Positions 1-9,403 of a DNA stretch of 64,000 nucleotides are shown here, piece after piece (within the stretch, counting starts at the first letter, position 1; each line of letters starts with the position of its first letter). This DNA is from Anaerolineae bacterium (GTDB lineage: Bacteria > Chloroflexota > Anaerolineae > Aggregatilineales > Aggregatilineaceae). The stretch lies in the NCBI GenBank assembly GCA_023382715.1, contig JAHDWP010000001.1, forward strand, positions 381,779 to 445,778, given 5' to 3'. Position numbers and translations under genes: made by a program. The notes under the pieces were generated by a model, which saw only the letters and a program-made list of their open reading frames with translations, did not search any database and was not told the DNA's origin.

Positions 1-1247
1 CCGCCGAACAGCTCCGGCTCTGCGCTTATCGTCTCGGCGACAGGTTTGTTGGTCAGCATCACGCGAAAACCGCCGGCTGTCTCCGCAAACCGGGGATCAG
101 GAAGGTTCATTTCGCGCATGAGGGCGATTACGCGGTCCACGCCATAGCCCAGCCGCTCGATGAAGCCCAAGTCAGACAACACCTGGACTATCGCCGAGTT
201 GCGCGAGAAGCGCTCGTCCACGATGTTGTCAACAGTGACCGGCCCCGGCAGTCCTCCTGGGCTGGTGATCTCCAGCCGGTCGGAAAACAGATACAGGCGG
301 ATGCCATCCCCCTGGATGCTGTAATCGCGGTGGGCCACAGCGTTGACCACCAGCTCGCGCACAGCCTTCAGCGGGTATTCCGTCTGCTCGCTGCGCGCCA
401 TGCGGTCGCCAAGCTGGACTCCTTTGCGCAGGTTGTCCACCAGGAACGTCTCTGCACGCTGTATCTGCTGCGGGAGCGTCCCGCCGATGTCCTGCCGTGT
501 GAAGACATCGCCCATCTCGCCACCAGCGAAGCGCGCCGCCGTGATGTCCGCGCCGCGCAAGAACTGCTGTGGATCGCGGCCAAAGAGCAGAATGCCCGCA
601 TTGGTCGGCACCAGGATGTCATCCCGCCGGGTCAGGCAGCCGCGCTTGAGCAGCACCTGTTCCGGCGAAGCGCCACCTATGCCGCTCAGCCCCATCGCGT
701 AAGCCTCTACCTGCTCCCAGTCCAGGTCAGTCCGGCGCGCATTACGAGCAGGCTCCGCCTCGAAAGTCACATCCCCCCGCTCCAGCATCAGCCGGCGCAG
801 GTCAGCGGGAGTCATGGCAGTGTTCGCCGTTCCCACGCGCTGCAAGAAACGCCCCGCCAGCGCGTAGACATAGGGCATCCCGCGCGGCACCTGGACCACC
901 ACCATCGGCGATCCGTGCGTCTGAATCAGTTGCGGCATGGGGATGATCAGCGGCGGCTCGATGGACAGCGCCGCCTCCAGCACGCAGTTGATGGCATTCT
1001 CGGCGTCATCCACGCCCACAGGCCGATCAGAGCGCGGCGCGACGCCCAGCAACAGCGTGCCCCCGCGCGCGTTGGCCATCGCCACCAGCATAGCGGCGAT
1101 ATCGCTCACCGGCGCACGACCAGGCAGCCAGTCCACCGTCTCGCTCCGTCCAGCGGCCAGCAAGTCCAGAATCCCCTGCTGCGTGAATCTCTCCTGCGCC
1201 TCGAAGAAGCGTGCCTTATGCATCACCGGGTTGCTGTTAGACTGCAT
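1..1247 (-). CDS. AlbA_2 / GHKL-ATPase type transcriptional regulator (3' truncated by window edge)
   Basis: The frame opens at an ATG and runs off the left edge, leaving 415 visible codons. The N-terminal part (about residues 30-155) resembles the schlafen AlbA_2 putative DNA-binding domain, with segments such as VDWLPGRAP and [12 protein letters not shown]. After residue 280 there is a GHKL-type ATP-binding segment, [13 protein letters not shown], followed by [13 protein letters not shown]. This order is typical of the 'ATP-binding protein / putative DNA-binding domain' family of 400-550 aa, so the C-terminal end is missing here. The start overlaps the last 11 bases of lon, so the two are probably co-transcribed and translationally coupled. 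The family is thought to regulate transcription, but no target can be read from sequence. Family call is fairly sure; role is inference. Confidence 0.85.
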   Translation of the reverse strand, partial: MQSNSNPVMHKARFFEAQERFTQQGILDLLAAGRSETVDWLPGRAPVSDIAAMLVAMANARGGTLLLGVAPRSDRPVGVDDAENAINCVLEAALSIEPPLIIPMPQLIQTHGSPMVVVQVPRGMPYVYALAGRFLQRVGTANTAMTPADLRRLMLERGDVTFEAEPARNARRTDLDWEQVEAYAMGLSGIGGASPEQVLLKRGCLTRRDDILVPTNAGILLFGRDPQQFLRGADITAARFAGGEMGDVFTRQDIGGTLPQQIQRAETFLVDNLRKGVQLGDRMARSEQTEYPLKAVRELVVNAVAHRDYSIQGDGIRLYLFSDRLEITSPGGLPGPVTVDNIVDERFSRNSAIVQVLSDLGFIERLGYGVDRVIALMREMNLPDPRFAETAGGFRVMLTNKPVAETISAEPELFG

Positions 1248-3687
1248 GGTCGCCCCCTGCCGAAGTCCCGTCACGGACGCCGGCGGCAGGCGAGCGCGAT
1301 TCCGGGCCGCCTTGCGGCGGGAGCAGCGCCCACCCCAGCACCTCGTCCATGTGCGCCACCAGCTTGAGATCGATCTCGCGCAACACGCGCTTGGGAATCT
1401 CGGCCAGGTCTTTCTCGTTGCGCTTGGGCAGCAGCACCTGCCGGACGCCCGCGCGGTGCGCCGTCAGAATCTTCTCGCGGACTCCCCCCACCGGCAGCAC
1501 GCGCCCGCGCAGCGTGATCTCGCCCGTCATAGCCACGTCGCGGCGCACCTTGCGCTGCGTCAGCGCCGAGATCAGGGCCGTCGCCAGCGTGATCCCCGCC
1601 GACGGCCCGTCTTTGGGAATGGCCCCCTCCGGCAGGTGGATATGAATATCCAGCCGGTCGAATTCATCCGGCTCGATCCCCCACTGCCGCGCCCGCGACC
1701 GCGTGAAGCTCAGCGCCGCCTGCGCTGACTCCTGCATCACATCGCCAAGCTGCCCGGTGAGCAGCAATGCCCCCTTGCCCGGCATCAGCGTCACCTCAAT
1801 CGCCATGATGTCGCCGCCGGCTTCAGTCCAGGCCAGCCCCGTCGCCACGCCGACCTCGTCCATCTCCTCGGCCAGCATGGGCAGGAAGAGCGGCGGGCCT
1901 AGGTACGCGGACAGCCTGGCAGCGGTGATCTGCCGGGTGAGGCGCTTCCCTTCGGCGATACGCCGCGCCAGCTTGCGGCACACCTTGGCGATCTCGCGCT
2001 CCAGGTTGCGCACGCCTGCCTCATACGTGTACTCGCGACAGATCAGGCGCAGCGCGGACTCGTCGAAGTGCACGCCGCGCCCCTCCAGGCCGTGCTGCTT
2101 GAGCTGGCGCGGGATGAGGAAGTGCCGGGCAATGCTGATCTTCTCATCCTCCACATAGCCGGGGAACTCGATCACCTCCATGCGGTCCAGCAGCGCCGGC
2201 GGGATGGGGTCCAGATAGTTCGCCGTCGTGATGAAGAACACGCGCGAAAGATCGTAACTGACATCCAGGTAGTGATCTGAGAAAGCGTGGTTCTGCTCTG
2301 GGTCGAGCACTTCCAGCAGCGCCGCCGCCGGGTCTCCGCGGAAATCGGCGCCCAGCTTGTCAATCTCGTCCAGCATGAACACCGGGTTGATCGTCCCGGC
2401 GCGGCGCATTGTCTGGACGATGCGCCCTGGCAGCGCGCCGATGTACGTCCGCCGATGCCCGCGAATCTCAGCTTCGTCGTGCACGCCGCCCAGGCTGACG
2501 CGCACGAATTCGCGCCCCAGCGCGCTGGCGATGCTCTTGCCCAGCGAAGTCTTGCCGGTGCCCGGCGGCCCGACAAAACACAGGATCGGCGTCTTCATCT
2601 GTTCGCCGGCCAGTTGGTGCACCGCCAGATATTCCAGAATGCGCTCTTTCGCTTTGGGCAGGCCGTAGTGCTCAGCATCCAGCACGCGCGCCGCATGGGC
2701 CAGATCGAGGGTGTCTTCGGACTGCGCCAGCCAGGGCAGGTCGAGCAGCCAGTCGAGGTACGTGCGGATAATCCCCACCTCCGGGGCCATCGGCGGGATC
2801 ATCAGCAGCCTGCCCAGTTCCTTGAGCGCCTTGTCTTTCGCTTCGGCGGTCATTTCCTTCTGCTCGATGCGCTCGCGCAGCTCGCCAAGCTCCTGTTGGA
2901 AAATATCCGCCTCGCCCAGCTCGTGCTGGATCACGCGCATCTGCTCGCGCAGGAACATCTCGCGCTGGCCGCGATCCACTTCGCGGCGCACCTGTGACTG
3001 GATGCTCTCCTCCAGTTCCAGCACCTCCAGCTCGCGCCCCAGCAGCGCGCTCACCTTGCGCAGGCGCTCGGCAGGATCGGTCATGGCCAGCAGCGCCTGT
3101 CTTTCTTCCAGGCTCAAGTCGAGCGTGGAGGCGATCATGTCCGCCAGCCAGCCCGGCTCGTCAATGTTCAAGGCGTAAATGTACACTTCTTCGGGAAGCT
3201 GCGGGCTAAGATCAACACACTTCTGAAATAGACTCAGCACAGCCCGCATCAGCGCCATCACTTCGCGCGTGTCCGGCGACTCTTCGGCGAGGGGGCGCGC
3301 CCGCACCCGGTAGTAGGGAGTCGTCTGCACGAACTCCACGACCTGCACGCGCCGCCGCCCCTGGGCCAGCACATTGGTCCCGCCGTCGGGCAGGTGCATC
3401 AGGCGCCCCAGGGCCATCTCGGTACCCAGCGCGTGCAACTCATCCGGAGCGAAGGTCGTCTCCTTCGAATCGTCCACCAGCACGCCGATGACCGTCTCGC
3501 GGCGCGCCTGCGCCTCGCTCACAGCGGTGATGTCCACATCGCGCTGCAAGGCCAGCGGCGTCACCATATTCGGAAAGACGACCATGCCCACCAGCGGTAC
3601 GAGCGTCGCTTCGATCAGCCCTTCCGCATCCGGCTCCGCGTCCTTGATCGTGTAGAAATCGTGCAAACCGTGTCCAATCATCACCAC
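1237..3687 (-). CDS. lon: ATP-dependent Lon protease (LonA type)
   Basis: An 816-residue cytoplasmic AAA+ serine protease that degrades misfolded and regulatory proteins. The order is an N-terminal LAN substrate-binding domain (about 25-220), a coiled-coil linker (about 230-290), the AAA+ module and the C-terminal protease. Walker A GPPGTGKT is at residues 373-380 and the Walker B/sensor region [11 protein letters not shown] follows. The catalytic dyad is Ser696 in KDGPSAGI and Lys739 in GGVREKIL, the usual 43-residue spacing. Length matches the LonA family (about 780-820). A GTG start at 3687 is preferred because AGGAAAG lies about 10 bases upstream; an ATG two codons later is the alternative. 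It follows folC on the same strand and overlaps the AlbA_2 gene downstream. Confidence 0.97.
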   Translation of the reverse strand: MVMIGHGLHDFYTIKDAEPDAEGLIEATLVPLVGMVVFPNMVTPLALQRDVDITAVSEAQARRETVIGVLVDDSKETTFAPDELHALGTEMALGRLMHLPDGGTNVLAQGRRRVQVVEFVQTTPYYRVRARPLAEESPDTREVMALMRAVLSLFQKCVDLSPQLPEEVYIYALNIDEPGWLADMIASTLDLSLEERQALLAMTDPAERLRKVSALLGRELEVLELEESIQSQVRREVDRGQREMFLREQMRVIQHELGEADIFQQELGELRERIEQKEMTAEAKDKALKELGRLLMIPPMAPEVGIIRTYLDWLLDLPWLAQSEDTLDLAHAARVLDAEHYGLPKAKERILEYLAVHQLAGEQMKTPILCFVGPPGTGKTSLGKSIASALGREFVRVSLGGVHDEAEIRGHRRTYIGALPGRIVQTMRRAGTINPVFMLDEIDKLGADFRGDPAAALLEVLDPEQNHAFSDHYLDVSYDLSRVFFITTANYLDPIPPALLDRMEVIEFPGYVEDEKISIARHFLIPRQLKQHGLEGRGVHFDESALRLICREYTYEAGVRNLEREIAKVCRKLARRIAEGKRLTRQITAARLSAYLGPPLFLPMLAEEMDEVGVATGLAWTEAGGDIMAIEVTLMPGKGALLLTGQLGDVMQESAQAALSFTRSRARQWGIEPDEFDRLDIHIHLPEGAIPKDGPSAGITLATALISALTQRKVRRDVAMTGEITLRGRVLPVGGVREKILTAHRAGVRQVLLPKRNEKDLAEIPKRVLREIDLKLVAHMDEVLGWALLPPQGGPESRSPAAGVRDGTSAGGDHAV

Positions 3688-3742
3688 GAGCCAGCTTTCC
3701 TGACTACCTGCCGGGCGGTTGCCTCCGCGCCGCGCGCGCCGG

Positions 3743-5134
3743 TCAAAATGCCACGCTCTCCGAAGGGAGCGGTCCCTCGACGGTCGTCTTGACCACGTGC
3801 CCGACGGGCAATCCGCACACCGTCCGCACCTCGCCCACGATGAACAGCGAGCCGGTCGTCAGGATCATACCGGCTGGCCCCGCCACCCTTTGCGCGTAGC
3901 GCAGAGCCTCGCCCACATCAGGAATCTGGTGCACCGGGCCGGCGAAGCCGACTTCTCGCGCCTTCTCCTCGACAATCGCCGGTTCCAGAGCGCGTGGGTG
4001 GACGGCCTGTGCGGCGATCAGCACGTCCACTGCGGACAGCAGCGCCCGGAACATCCCCGTCACGTCTTTATCAGCCGACGCGCCGAAGATGAGCACCAGC
4101 GGACGCCGGTGAAACAGCGTGCCCAGCGTCGCGCGCAGCCTCAGCGCCGATTCCCCATTGTGCGCCGCGTCCAGGACGAGCAAAGGCTCGCGCGCCACGA
4201 CTTCCAGGCGGCCCGGCCAGTCCACGCGCTCGAAGCCGCACCGGATGCCCTCCGGCGTCACCGCGATTCCCGCCTCGGCCACACGCTCCAGGGCCGCCAG
4301 CGCCACCGTGCCGTTGAGCGCCTGGTGCTCGCCGGTCAGCGCCGTGCAGTAGGATGCGGGCGGCCCCCCGGCTGGCCCGGCCTGGAACCATTCGCAGTTG
4401 AGCGTCCCCCGCTCAGCCGTGTACGTCCAGTCGCGCCCGACGAGCACAAGCGGCGAACCGTTGTCCGCTGCCACCTGCTCCAGAACGACGAGGGCCTCCG
4501 CCGGCTGCGGCGCGCTGACCACCGGCACGCCCGGCTTGATGATCCCCGCTTTCTCGCGCGCGATGGACTCCAGCGAGTCCCCCAGCAGATGGGTGTGGTC
4601 ATAGCTCAGGCTGGTGATCACCGACACAACTGGCGTCACGACGTTCGTGGCGTCCAGGCGCCCGCCCAGCCCCACCTCGACGACGGCAATGTCCACCTGC
4701 TGTTGAGCGAAGTAGAGAAAGGCCAGGGCGGTAGTCACTTCAAACCAGGTGATGTCCGGGATGGTATCCACAATGGGCCGAAGCTGATTGACCAGCGCTG
4801 TGAAATCCTCCGGGCTGATCAATTCGCCGTTGATGCGAAAGCGCTCGCGATAATCCTGCAGGTGCGGCGAGGAATACAGAGCGGCTTTCAGCCCCGAAGC
4901 GTGCAGCGCCGAGGCGCACATGGCCCCGACCGATCCCTTGCCTTTGGTGCCAGTGATGTGGATCACCGGGTAGGCGCGGTGCGGGTTGCCGAGCGCCTCC
5001 AGCACGGCGCGCGGGCGCTCCAGCGTCATCACCTCTGGAGCGTAGCGCATGTGGCGCTCCACTTCCCAGTTTACGAAGCCGTAGAGATAATCCAGGGCGT
5101 CAGAGTACGTTGCGAGGGTGTTCGCCGGTGACAT
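3743..5134 (-). CDS. folC: Bifunctional folylpolyglutamate synthase / dihydrofolate synthase
   Basis: A 463-residue Mur-ligase-family enzyme that adds glutamate to dihydropteroate or folates in the cytoplasm. The family P-loop TGTKGKGS is at about residues 61-68, followed by the [16 protein letters not shown] folate/Mg-loop region. The central Mur domain carries [12 protein letters not shown] and SYDHTHLLG, and the C-terminal Rossmann-like domain includes [13 protein letters not shown]. The reading frame is open 38 codons further upstream, but ATG 5134 is chosen: GGAGA lies 5-6 bases before it and homology begins there, while the upstream stretch is low-complexity and overlaps promoter-like sequence. 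It is transcribed toward lon with about 55 bases between them. Confidence 0.95.
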   Translation of the reverse strand: MSPANTLATYSDALDYLYGFVNWEVERHMRYAPEVMTLERPRAVLEALGNPHRAYPVIHITGTKGKGSVGAMCASALHASGLKAALYSSPHLQDYRERFRINGELISPEDFTALVNQLRPIVDTIPDITWFEVTTALAFLYFAQQQVDIAVVEVGLGGRLDATNVVTPVVSVITSLSYDHTHLLGDSLESIAREKAGIIKPGVPVVSAPQPAEALVVLEQVAADNGSPLVLVGRDWTYTAERGTLNCEWFQAGPAGGPPASYCTALTGEHQALNGTVALAALERVAEAGIAVTPEGIRCGFERVDWPGRLEVVAREPLLVLDAAHNGESALRLRATLGTLFHRRPLVLIFGASADKDVTGMFRALLSAVDVLIAAQAVHPRALEPAIVEEKAREVGFAGPVHQIPDVGEALRYAQRVAGPAGMILTTGSLFIVGEVRTVCGLPVGHVVKTTVEGPLPSESVAF

Positions 5135-5227
5135 GTGGTCTCCATGAGTGCGACAGCCAGAGCGCAGACGTGGGCAGTATTCGGCCAGGCCGCCAGGTCT
5201 GCAATGCACCCGCGAACCATGTCGTGC

Positions 5228-5236
5228 ATTATCCCA
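5228..5236 (-). promoter_or_regulatory. Extended -10 promoter-like site for folC
   Basis: Read on the minus strand, TGG precedes GATAAT, which fits an extended -10 element (TGn plus a -10 with one mismatch to TATAAT). No good -35 is present at 16-18 bases. Transcription would begin near 5221, giving a leader of about 87 bases before the folC ATG. Confidence 0.4.
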
Positions 5237-5247
5237 CATATCCCACA
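5230..5247. repeat. Two tandem 9-base direct repeats overlapping the folC promoter
   Basis: TATCCCACA occurs twice with no spacer, on the + strand. The left copy overlaps the -10 element of the predicted folC promoter, so it could be a binding site or simply a short slippage duplication. Confidence 0.5.
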
Positions 5248-5325
5248 TACTACCGTTAAACAGGGCACCTTACAAGGGTGACCTTCGCCAGGGGATGCGG
5301 CTTACAATGGGAGTGAAACGCTTGA

Positions 5326-5413
5326 ATCGCAGAGACGCAGAGGGCGTGGAGCAAGGCTGGCACTCCCCTGCCTAACCCAGCTTTTCTCTGCGCTCTCTGC
5401 GCCTCAGCGGTGA
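5326..5413. repeat. Degenerate inverted repeat, CGCAGAGA family, copy 1
   Basis: The left arm (5326-5360) begins ATCGCAGAGACGCAGAGGG. The right arm (5377-5413), when reverse-complemented, begins TCACCGCTGAGGCGCAGAG, so the arms pair imperfectly over about 30 bases around a short spacer. A second copy lies at 43237-43317, and the right arms of both share TTCTCTGCGCTCTCTG exactly. No reading frame is contained. It looks like a dispersed non-coding palindromic element. Confidence 0.65.
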
Positions 5414-5529
5414 TCTCTTGCCCCGGCAATGAGATACGCCCCTTCGCCAACCACGGCACGCACAAGAGGGTGAGTCCCTCCGGAATCCTGGCGGCACGCC
5501 GACGTGCGTCGCCCCAAGCCCCGCCCTTC

Positions 5530-5538
5530 TGGTACAAT
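5530..5538 (+). promoter_or_regulatory. Extended -10 promoter for the FlgD-like surface-protein gene
   Basis: TGGTACAAT is an extended -10 (TGn plus TACAAT) 42 bases before the predicted ATG at 5581. No clear -35 is seen, which is acceptable for extended -10 promoters. The same nonamer occurs on the minus strand upstream of ugd (33208-33216). Confidence 0.5.
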
Positions 5539-5580
5539 AGGCCGCCAGACACCCGCTCTGGCTGGCTCTGCGAGGGGATT

Positions 5581-6972
5581 ATGCGCCTCCCGAAGATGAT
5601 CGTTCTGCTGGCTGCGCTGGCTGCGCTGGCAGCCGCGCTGGTGATCGGCTACCTGGTGCTGCGCCCGCCGGTCGCCTTGCTGACCGCCGCCTCGTTCGAC
5701 AGGCCGCGCATCTCGCCCAACGCCGACGGCGAAGATGACCTGGCGGTGATCGAGTACAGGCTGTCGCGGCCCGCCGCCGTCAGCATTTATCTGAGCGCGC
5801 CCAATGACGACCGCTACTACTTCCGCCAGGATGAACGCCGCTCAGCAGGCCGTTACCGCGTGCTCTTCAGCGGCGTCGTGGGCGGCTATACGCTGCCCGG
5901 CGAGACTATCGCGGGGGTTATCGAGAGCCGACTGATCCCGAACGACACCTATACCTGGGTCATCGAAGCGGCAGGTGATGGCGAGACCGAGCAGAAATCT
6001 GGCACGCTCATTGTCGCCGAGGCAGACAGCGCCCTGCCCGAAATCACCGCTTTCGAGATCAGCCCTGCCGAGTTTACGCCCAACCAGGACGGCATCCGCG
6101 ACCGGGTGAGCGTCAACGTCTACCTGGCCAAGCCCGCCAGCCTGTCCGTCTATCTTGAAGATGTCGCCGGCCAGCGCTACTTTCTGACCGAGCGCGAAGA
6201 AGGTCGCCAGCCGGGGGATATGGGCAATCACGAGTACGACTACGACGGCGGCGTGGACCAGGGGATGGTGCCGCCGCCCGATGGCGAGTACGCCGTCTTC
6301 GCCGTCGCGCAGGACGACGAGGGTCAGCGCATCGTGCGCGAGGAGCGTCTGGCGATCCGCGATGGGGGCCTGCCCCTGGTGGAGATCGTCCCGCAGAAGG
6401 TGGGGGCCGTCGTCTATTTCAGCTGGATGCCCTACGCTGAGCGTTACTACACGAGCCTGGATACCGCTGGTGAGAAACTCGCCAAACCAGAAGGAGTCAT
6501 CTCCGATCTCACCACGTTGACGCTCGCCCAGGGCGATCTGCTCGTCTTCAAGCTCACTGTCCACAACTACGGCGCAACCCCAGTCCGCACCGCCGGGCCT
6601 TTTCCCGGCACAGTCTATCAGTTCGACCAGACGGCGGCCAGCCTGGAAGCCTACGAGGAATCCGGCGCGTGGCGCATCGGCATCAACTGCCACACAGCCT
6701 ACAGCGACTTCCCCTGGCGCTGGGCGCTCGGCCCGCTCGACGAGTTACAGGCCGTCTACGACGACGAGCGCGACGAGACATACTACTACCTGCTGCCCGG
6801 CCAGCGGGCCGAGGTCTGGGGGGCCATCCGCATGACGGAAATCCGCAAAGCCCGCAACCCGCAGGAATGTTGGGCGGGCCTCATTCACGAGGACGTGGGC
6901 ATCCCGCCCTTCCAAAGCCGTGTCGGGGCGCGCGAGATCGAGCTGGTCGTGCCCCCCGCCGCGCCAGGCTAA
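5581..6972 (+). CDS. Membrane-anchored surface protein with FlgD/CHU_C-like Ig repeats
   Basis: A 463-residue protein that starts with a basic residue pair and a hydrophobic helix (about residues 7-29), so it is probably an N-terminal membrane anchor or uncleaved signal. Two repeats begin with the calcium-loop-like motif found in FlgD-Ig and gliding-motility C-terminal domains: ISPNADGEDD (about residue 42) and FTPNQDGIRD (about residue 165). The remaining half is beta-rich with no recognised domain. ATG 5581 has GAGGGG about 4 bases upstream and begins exactly at the hydrophobic segment; 57 further in-frame codons upstream are rejected. Likely extracellular and structural or adhesive; no catalytic motif is visible. 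It stands alone behind its own extended -10 promoter. Confidence 0.75.
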   Translation: MRLPKMIVLLAALAALAAALVIGYLVLRPPVALLTAASFDRPRISPNADGEDDLAVIEYRLSRPAAVSIYLSAPNDDRYYFRQDERRSAGRYRVLFSGVVGGYTLPGETIAGVIESRLIPNDTYTWVIEAAGDGETEQKSGTLIVAEADSALPEITAFEISPAEFTPNQDGIRDRVSVNVYLAKPASLSVYLEDVAGQRYFLTEREEGRQPGDMGNHEYDYDGGVDQGMVPPPDGEYAVFAVAQDDEGQRIVREERLAIRDGGLPLVEIVPQKVGAVVYFSWMPYAERYYTSLDTAGEKLAKPEGVISDLTTLTLAQGDLLVFKLTVHNYGATPVRTAGPFPGTVYQFDQTAASLEAYEESGAWRIGINCHTAYSDFPWRWALGPLDELQAVYDDERDETYYYLLPGQRAEVWGAIRMTEIRKARNPQECWAGLIHEDVGIPPFQSRVGAREIELVVPPAAPG

Positions 6973-7093
6973 GCAGGCGCGCATCGGGCTGCCGGGCGAA
7001 CCCGCAAGGTATTTCGCCCCTCATGCCAGATTTGTTCAGCGGGGCGGGTGCGTGCAAAACCTGTCAGGCGGTAGGGCAGCGCCCTGGCTTACC

Positions 7094-7130
7094 TCACCCC
7101 CACTCGGCGCTGATGCGCGGCTGGGGGTGA
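7094..7130. repeat. Intergenic stem-loop, perfect 9-bp arms
   Basis: TCACCCCCA (7094-7102) is the exact reverse complement of TGGGGGTGA (7122-7130), separated by 19 bases. It lies between two rightward genes, about 120 bases after the upstream stop, with no following T-run. It could be an RNA processing or weak termination site or a dispersed repeat. Confidence 0.45.
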
Positions 7131-7264
7131 AGTCCATGCCCCCGCCCGGCAAGTCGCTGTCAGCCTTTGCCCGCACCCGTTCGTGCGGGGTGCGCGCCTT
7201 GCCCCGCCCGGCCAACTGCTGTACCATGATGAGCCAGTGCGAGTGAGTATGGCGGAGGTGTGCC

Positions 7265-8368
7265 ATCAAACAGCGGCCACACATCAGCAAAGCCCTGGTC
7301 ACAGGGACGCTGCTCATCACCATCCTTCTCACGGCCTGCGGCTCCGGCGGCGACCGGCGGGCAACGCCCATCCCCACGCGCATCCCGCCGACTCCCACTC
7401 TGCGCTCGACCGCCCTGCCCGATGCCCCCGAAGCGCCGGCCATCGGCGCGCCGGAACGCCCCATCACCGTCTACCTGGCGCTGTCAGAGGAGCTTGTCAC
7501 CAGCAACGCGCGTCAGCTTGGGCGCGAGCTGCAACGCCAACTGGGTGAGGAGACCGGCCTGACCTTCGCCGTCTCGTTCGCAGACGAGAATACGGCGCTC
7601 GCCAGCCTGTGCAGCGGCGCGCCCACCTTCGCCTGGACGAGCGCCTTCACGTATGCCGCCGCCCGGCGTCAGTGCGAAGTTGAGCCGTTGCTGGCCGCCA
7701 GACGCGGGCGCACCCCAACGTTCGAGATCGGGCAGGCGAGCGAGATCGTTGGGCGGGCCGACATCGCCGCGTTGGAACAACTGGCCGGGCAGACGTTCTG
7801 CCGCAGCGCCCAGCAGGACACACCCACAGCCTGGATCATCCCCGCCCTGCTCATGGGCAGCCGGGGCGTCAACCCGTTCATTGACCTGGATACCGTGCGC
7901 GACTACGACAGCGATCAGGCATTGGTGCGCGCGCTCTATGACGGAGAGTGCGCGGCAGCGGCCCTGCGCGCGGGCGACTTCGAGAAGGCACTCCTGGCCC
8001 TGGCCCAGGAAGCCCGGACTGCAGAGGAGCAGCTTCCCACCTACGACGAGCTTGCTGCGGCGCTGCACATCATCCTGCCTGCCGGAGACACCACAGCGCC
8101 CGCCAACCCCAGCCAGTGGGCGGGCGTCCCCGCTGACGTCATCCCTTACGAGGTACTAGTTGCCGCGCCGGAGAGCGCCTTGCCGTCGCCTTTCCGCGAC
8201 AGCGCCAAGGCCGTGCTCACTGCCTTCTTCACCGACCGCATAGACGGGCCAACGCGGGCCAGGCGGCTGCTGGCTGCCGACGGGGTTTTCGCAGTCGAAG
8301 CCCGGCACTATCGTTCGTTCCTGACCATGTTAGCGGACGCCGGTTGGGACATGGCCTTCACCCGATGA
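7265..8368 (+). CDS. PhnD-like substrate-binding lipoprotein, apparent ATC start
   Basis: The frame encodes a complete lipoprotein: a short basic N-terminus (KQRPH), hydrophobic LLITILL, lipobox LLTAC, a T/P-rich linker, then a periplasmic-binding-protein-2 domain like PhnD/phosphonate or phosphite binders (FAWTSAFTYAAARR, GQTFCRS, VRALYDGECAAAAL). Total length is 367 residues, normal for the family. No ATG, GTG or TTG occurs in this frame between the preceding stop at 7244 and a TTG at 7688, which would delete the signal peptide and half the domain. GGAGGT at 7254-7259 is 5 bases before an ATC at 7265, exactly where the signal peptide should start. Either ATC is the real start or one base has been mis-sequenced or mutated. 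No ABC permease or ATPase gene is adjacent, so ligand and role are unknown. Confidence 0.7.
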   Translation: MKQRPHISKALVTGTLLITILLTACGSGGDRRATPIPTRIPPTPTLRSTALPDAPEAPAIGAPERPITVYLALSEELVTSNARQLGRELQRQLGEETGLTFAVSFADENTALASLCSGAPTFAWTSAFTYAAARRQCEVEPLLAARRGRTPTFEIGQASEIVGRADIAALEQLAGQTFCRSAQQDTPTAWIIPALLMGSRGVNPFIDLDTVRDYDSDQALVRALYDGECAAAALRAGDFEKALLALAQEARTAEEQLPTYDELAAALHIILPAGDTTAPANPSQWAGVPADVIPYEVLVAAPESALPSPFRDSAKAVLTAFFTDRIDGPTRARRLLAADGVFAVEARHYRSFLTMLADAGWDMAFTR

Positions 8369-8425
8369 GCCGGACAGATCGCGCATTGCGCGCGCACGCC
8401 CGTACCTCTCGCCCAGGGTAATGTC

Positions 8426-9403
8426 ATGTCCCCCGATCTGGCCGTTGTCATCGTCTCGTGGAACACGCGCGACCTCACCCTCAACGCCCTGCGCACCCTC
8501 ATCGCCGACCTGGACGCGCACGGCCCCGCCGCCCAGGTCTGGGTGGTAGACTGTGCCTCCGCCGACGGCACGCCGGACGCCATCCGCCAGCAATTCTCGC
8601 AGGTGCAGCTCATCGCCAGCGCCGACAACCTGGGCTTTGCCGCCGGTAACAACCTCGCCTTGGAGCGGATGGGATTCAGCCGGTCGCCCGGCCAACCAGC
8701 CGACGGCGATTTGCCGCGCGCCGTCTACTTCCTCAACCCGGACACCGAGACGACTCCCGGCGCGACGCGGGCGCTCTACGACGCGCTGCTGCGCCTGCCC
8801 TCTGTCGGGGTCGTCGGCGCGCAGCTCGCTTACGGAGACGGGGCTTTTCAGCACGGTGCGTTCAGGTTTCCCGGCCTTGCCCAACTCATCATCGAGCTGT
8901 TCCCCGTTCCGGCGCGCCTGTACGACTCGCCGCTCAACGGGCGCTACCCGCGCCAGCGCTACGCCAGCGGTGAGCCATTTCCGGTGGATCACACCCTCGG
9001 CGCAACGATGATGGTCAGGCGCGAGGTGATCGCCGCCACCGGCATGTTCGACGAAGGATATTTCATGTACTGCGAGGAGATTGACTGGAGCCTGCGCATT
9101 CGGCGCGCCGGCTGGCAGATCTACGCGGTTCCGGCGGCGCGGGTCGTTCACCTGGGCGGGCAGAGCACCGGGCAAATTCGCGCGGCCAGCCTGATCAACC
9201 TATGGCGCAGCCGCCTGCGCCTGTTCGACCGGCACTACGCCCGGCCCCGGCGCGCCCTGGCCCGCTGGCTGGTGCGCGCAGGGATGCGCTGGCGCCTGTG
9301 GCAGACGGAACGCGCCTACCGCACCGGCGCGCTCTCGGCGGCAGACAGAGAAGCCCTGACCACCGCCTACCGGGCCGTTCTGGAGGCCGCGAAAACCTCA
9401 TGA
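8426..9403 (+). CDS. Family 2 glycosyltransferase (rhamnosyltransferase-like)
   Basis: A 325-residue cytoplasmic GT-A glycosyltransferase. It opens with LAVVIVSWNTRDLTLNAL, the usual GT2 nucleotide-sugar-binding start, followed by the acidic VVDCASADGT loop (about residues 40-50) and the FLNPDTE segment (about 106-112). GMFDEGYFMYCEEIDWSLR near residue 210 is the acceptor-side motif common in rhamnosyl- or N-acetylglucosaminyl-transferases of cell-surface polysaccharides. The AGGG upstream of ATG 8426 is suitably placed. Its stop overlaps the next glycosyltransferase start (ATGA), so the two are coupled. The sugar donor cannot be told from sequence. Confidence 0.9.
   Translation: MSPDLAVVIVSWNTRDLTLNALRTLIADLDAHGPAAQVWVVDCASADGTPDAIRQQFSQVQLIASADNLGFAAGNNLALERMGFSRSPGQPADGDLPRAVYFLNPDTETTPGATRALYDALLRLPSVGVVGAQLAYGDGAFQHGAFRFPGLAQLIIELFPVPARLYDSPLNGRYPRQRYASGEPFPVDHTLGATMMVRREVIAATGMFDEGYFMYCEEIDWSLRIRRAGWQIYAVPAARVVHLGGQSTGQIRAASLINLWRSRLRLFDRHYARPRRALARWLVRAGMRWRLWQTERAYRTGALSAADREALTTAYRAVLEAAKTS

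Larger units (their letters stand above)
5135..5580. other. Divergent intergenic region between folC and the surface-protein gene
   Basis: This 446-base stretch has no convincing gene. From left to right it holds the folC 5' leader and promoter-like site (5228-5236), a tandem 9-base repeat (5230-5247), a degenerate inverted repeat of the CGCAGAGA type (5326-5413), and an extended -10 promoter for the rightward gene (5530-5538). The sequence between 5413 and 5530 shows nothing I can name. Confidence 0.8.

Noticed and set aside
7170..7189. Stem-loop CCCGCAC/GTGCGGG as a terminator
   Set aside because: Only 7 bp with no T-run on either strand; it may be chance in GC-rich sequence.
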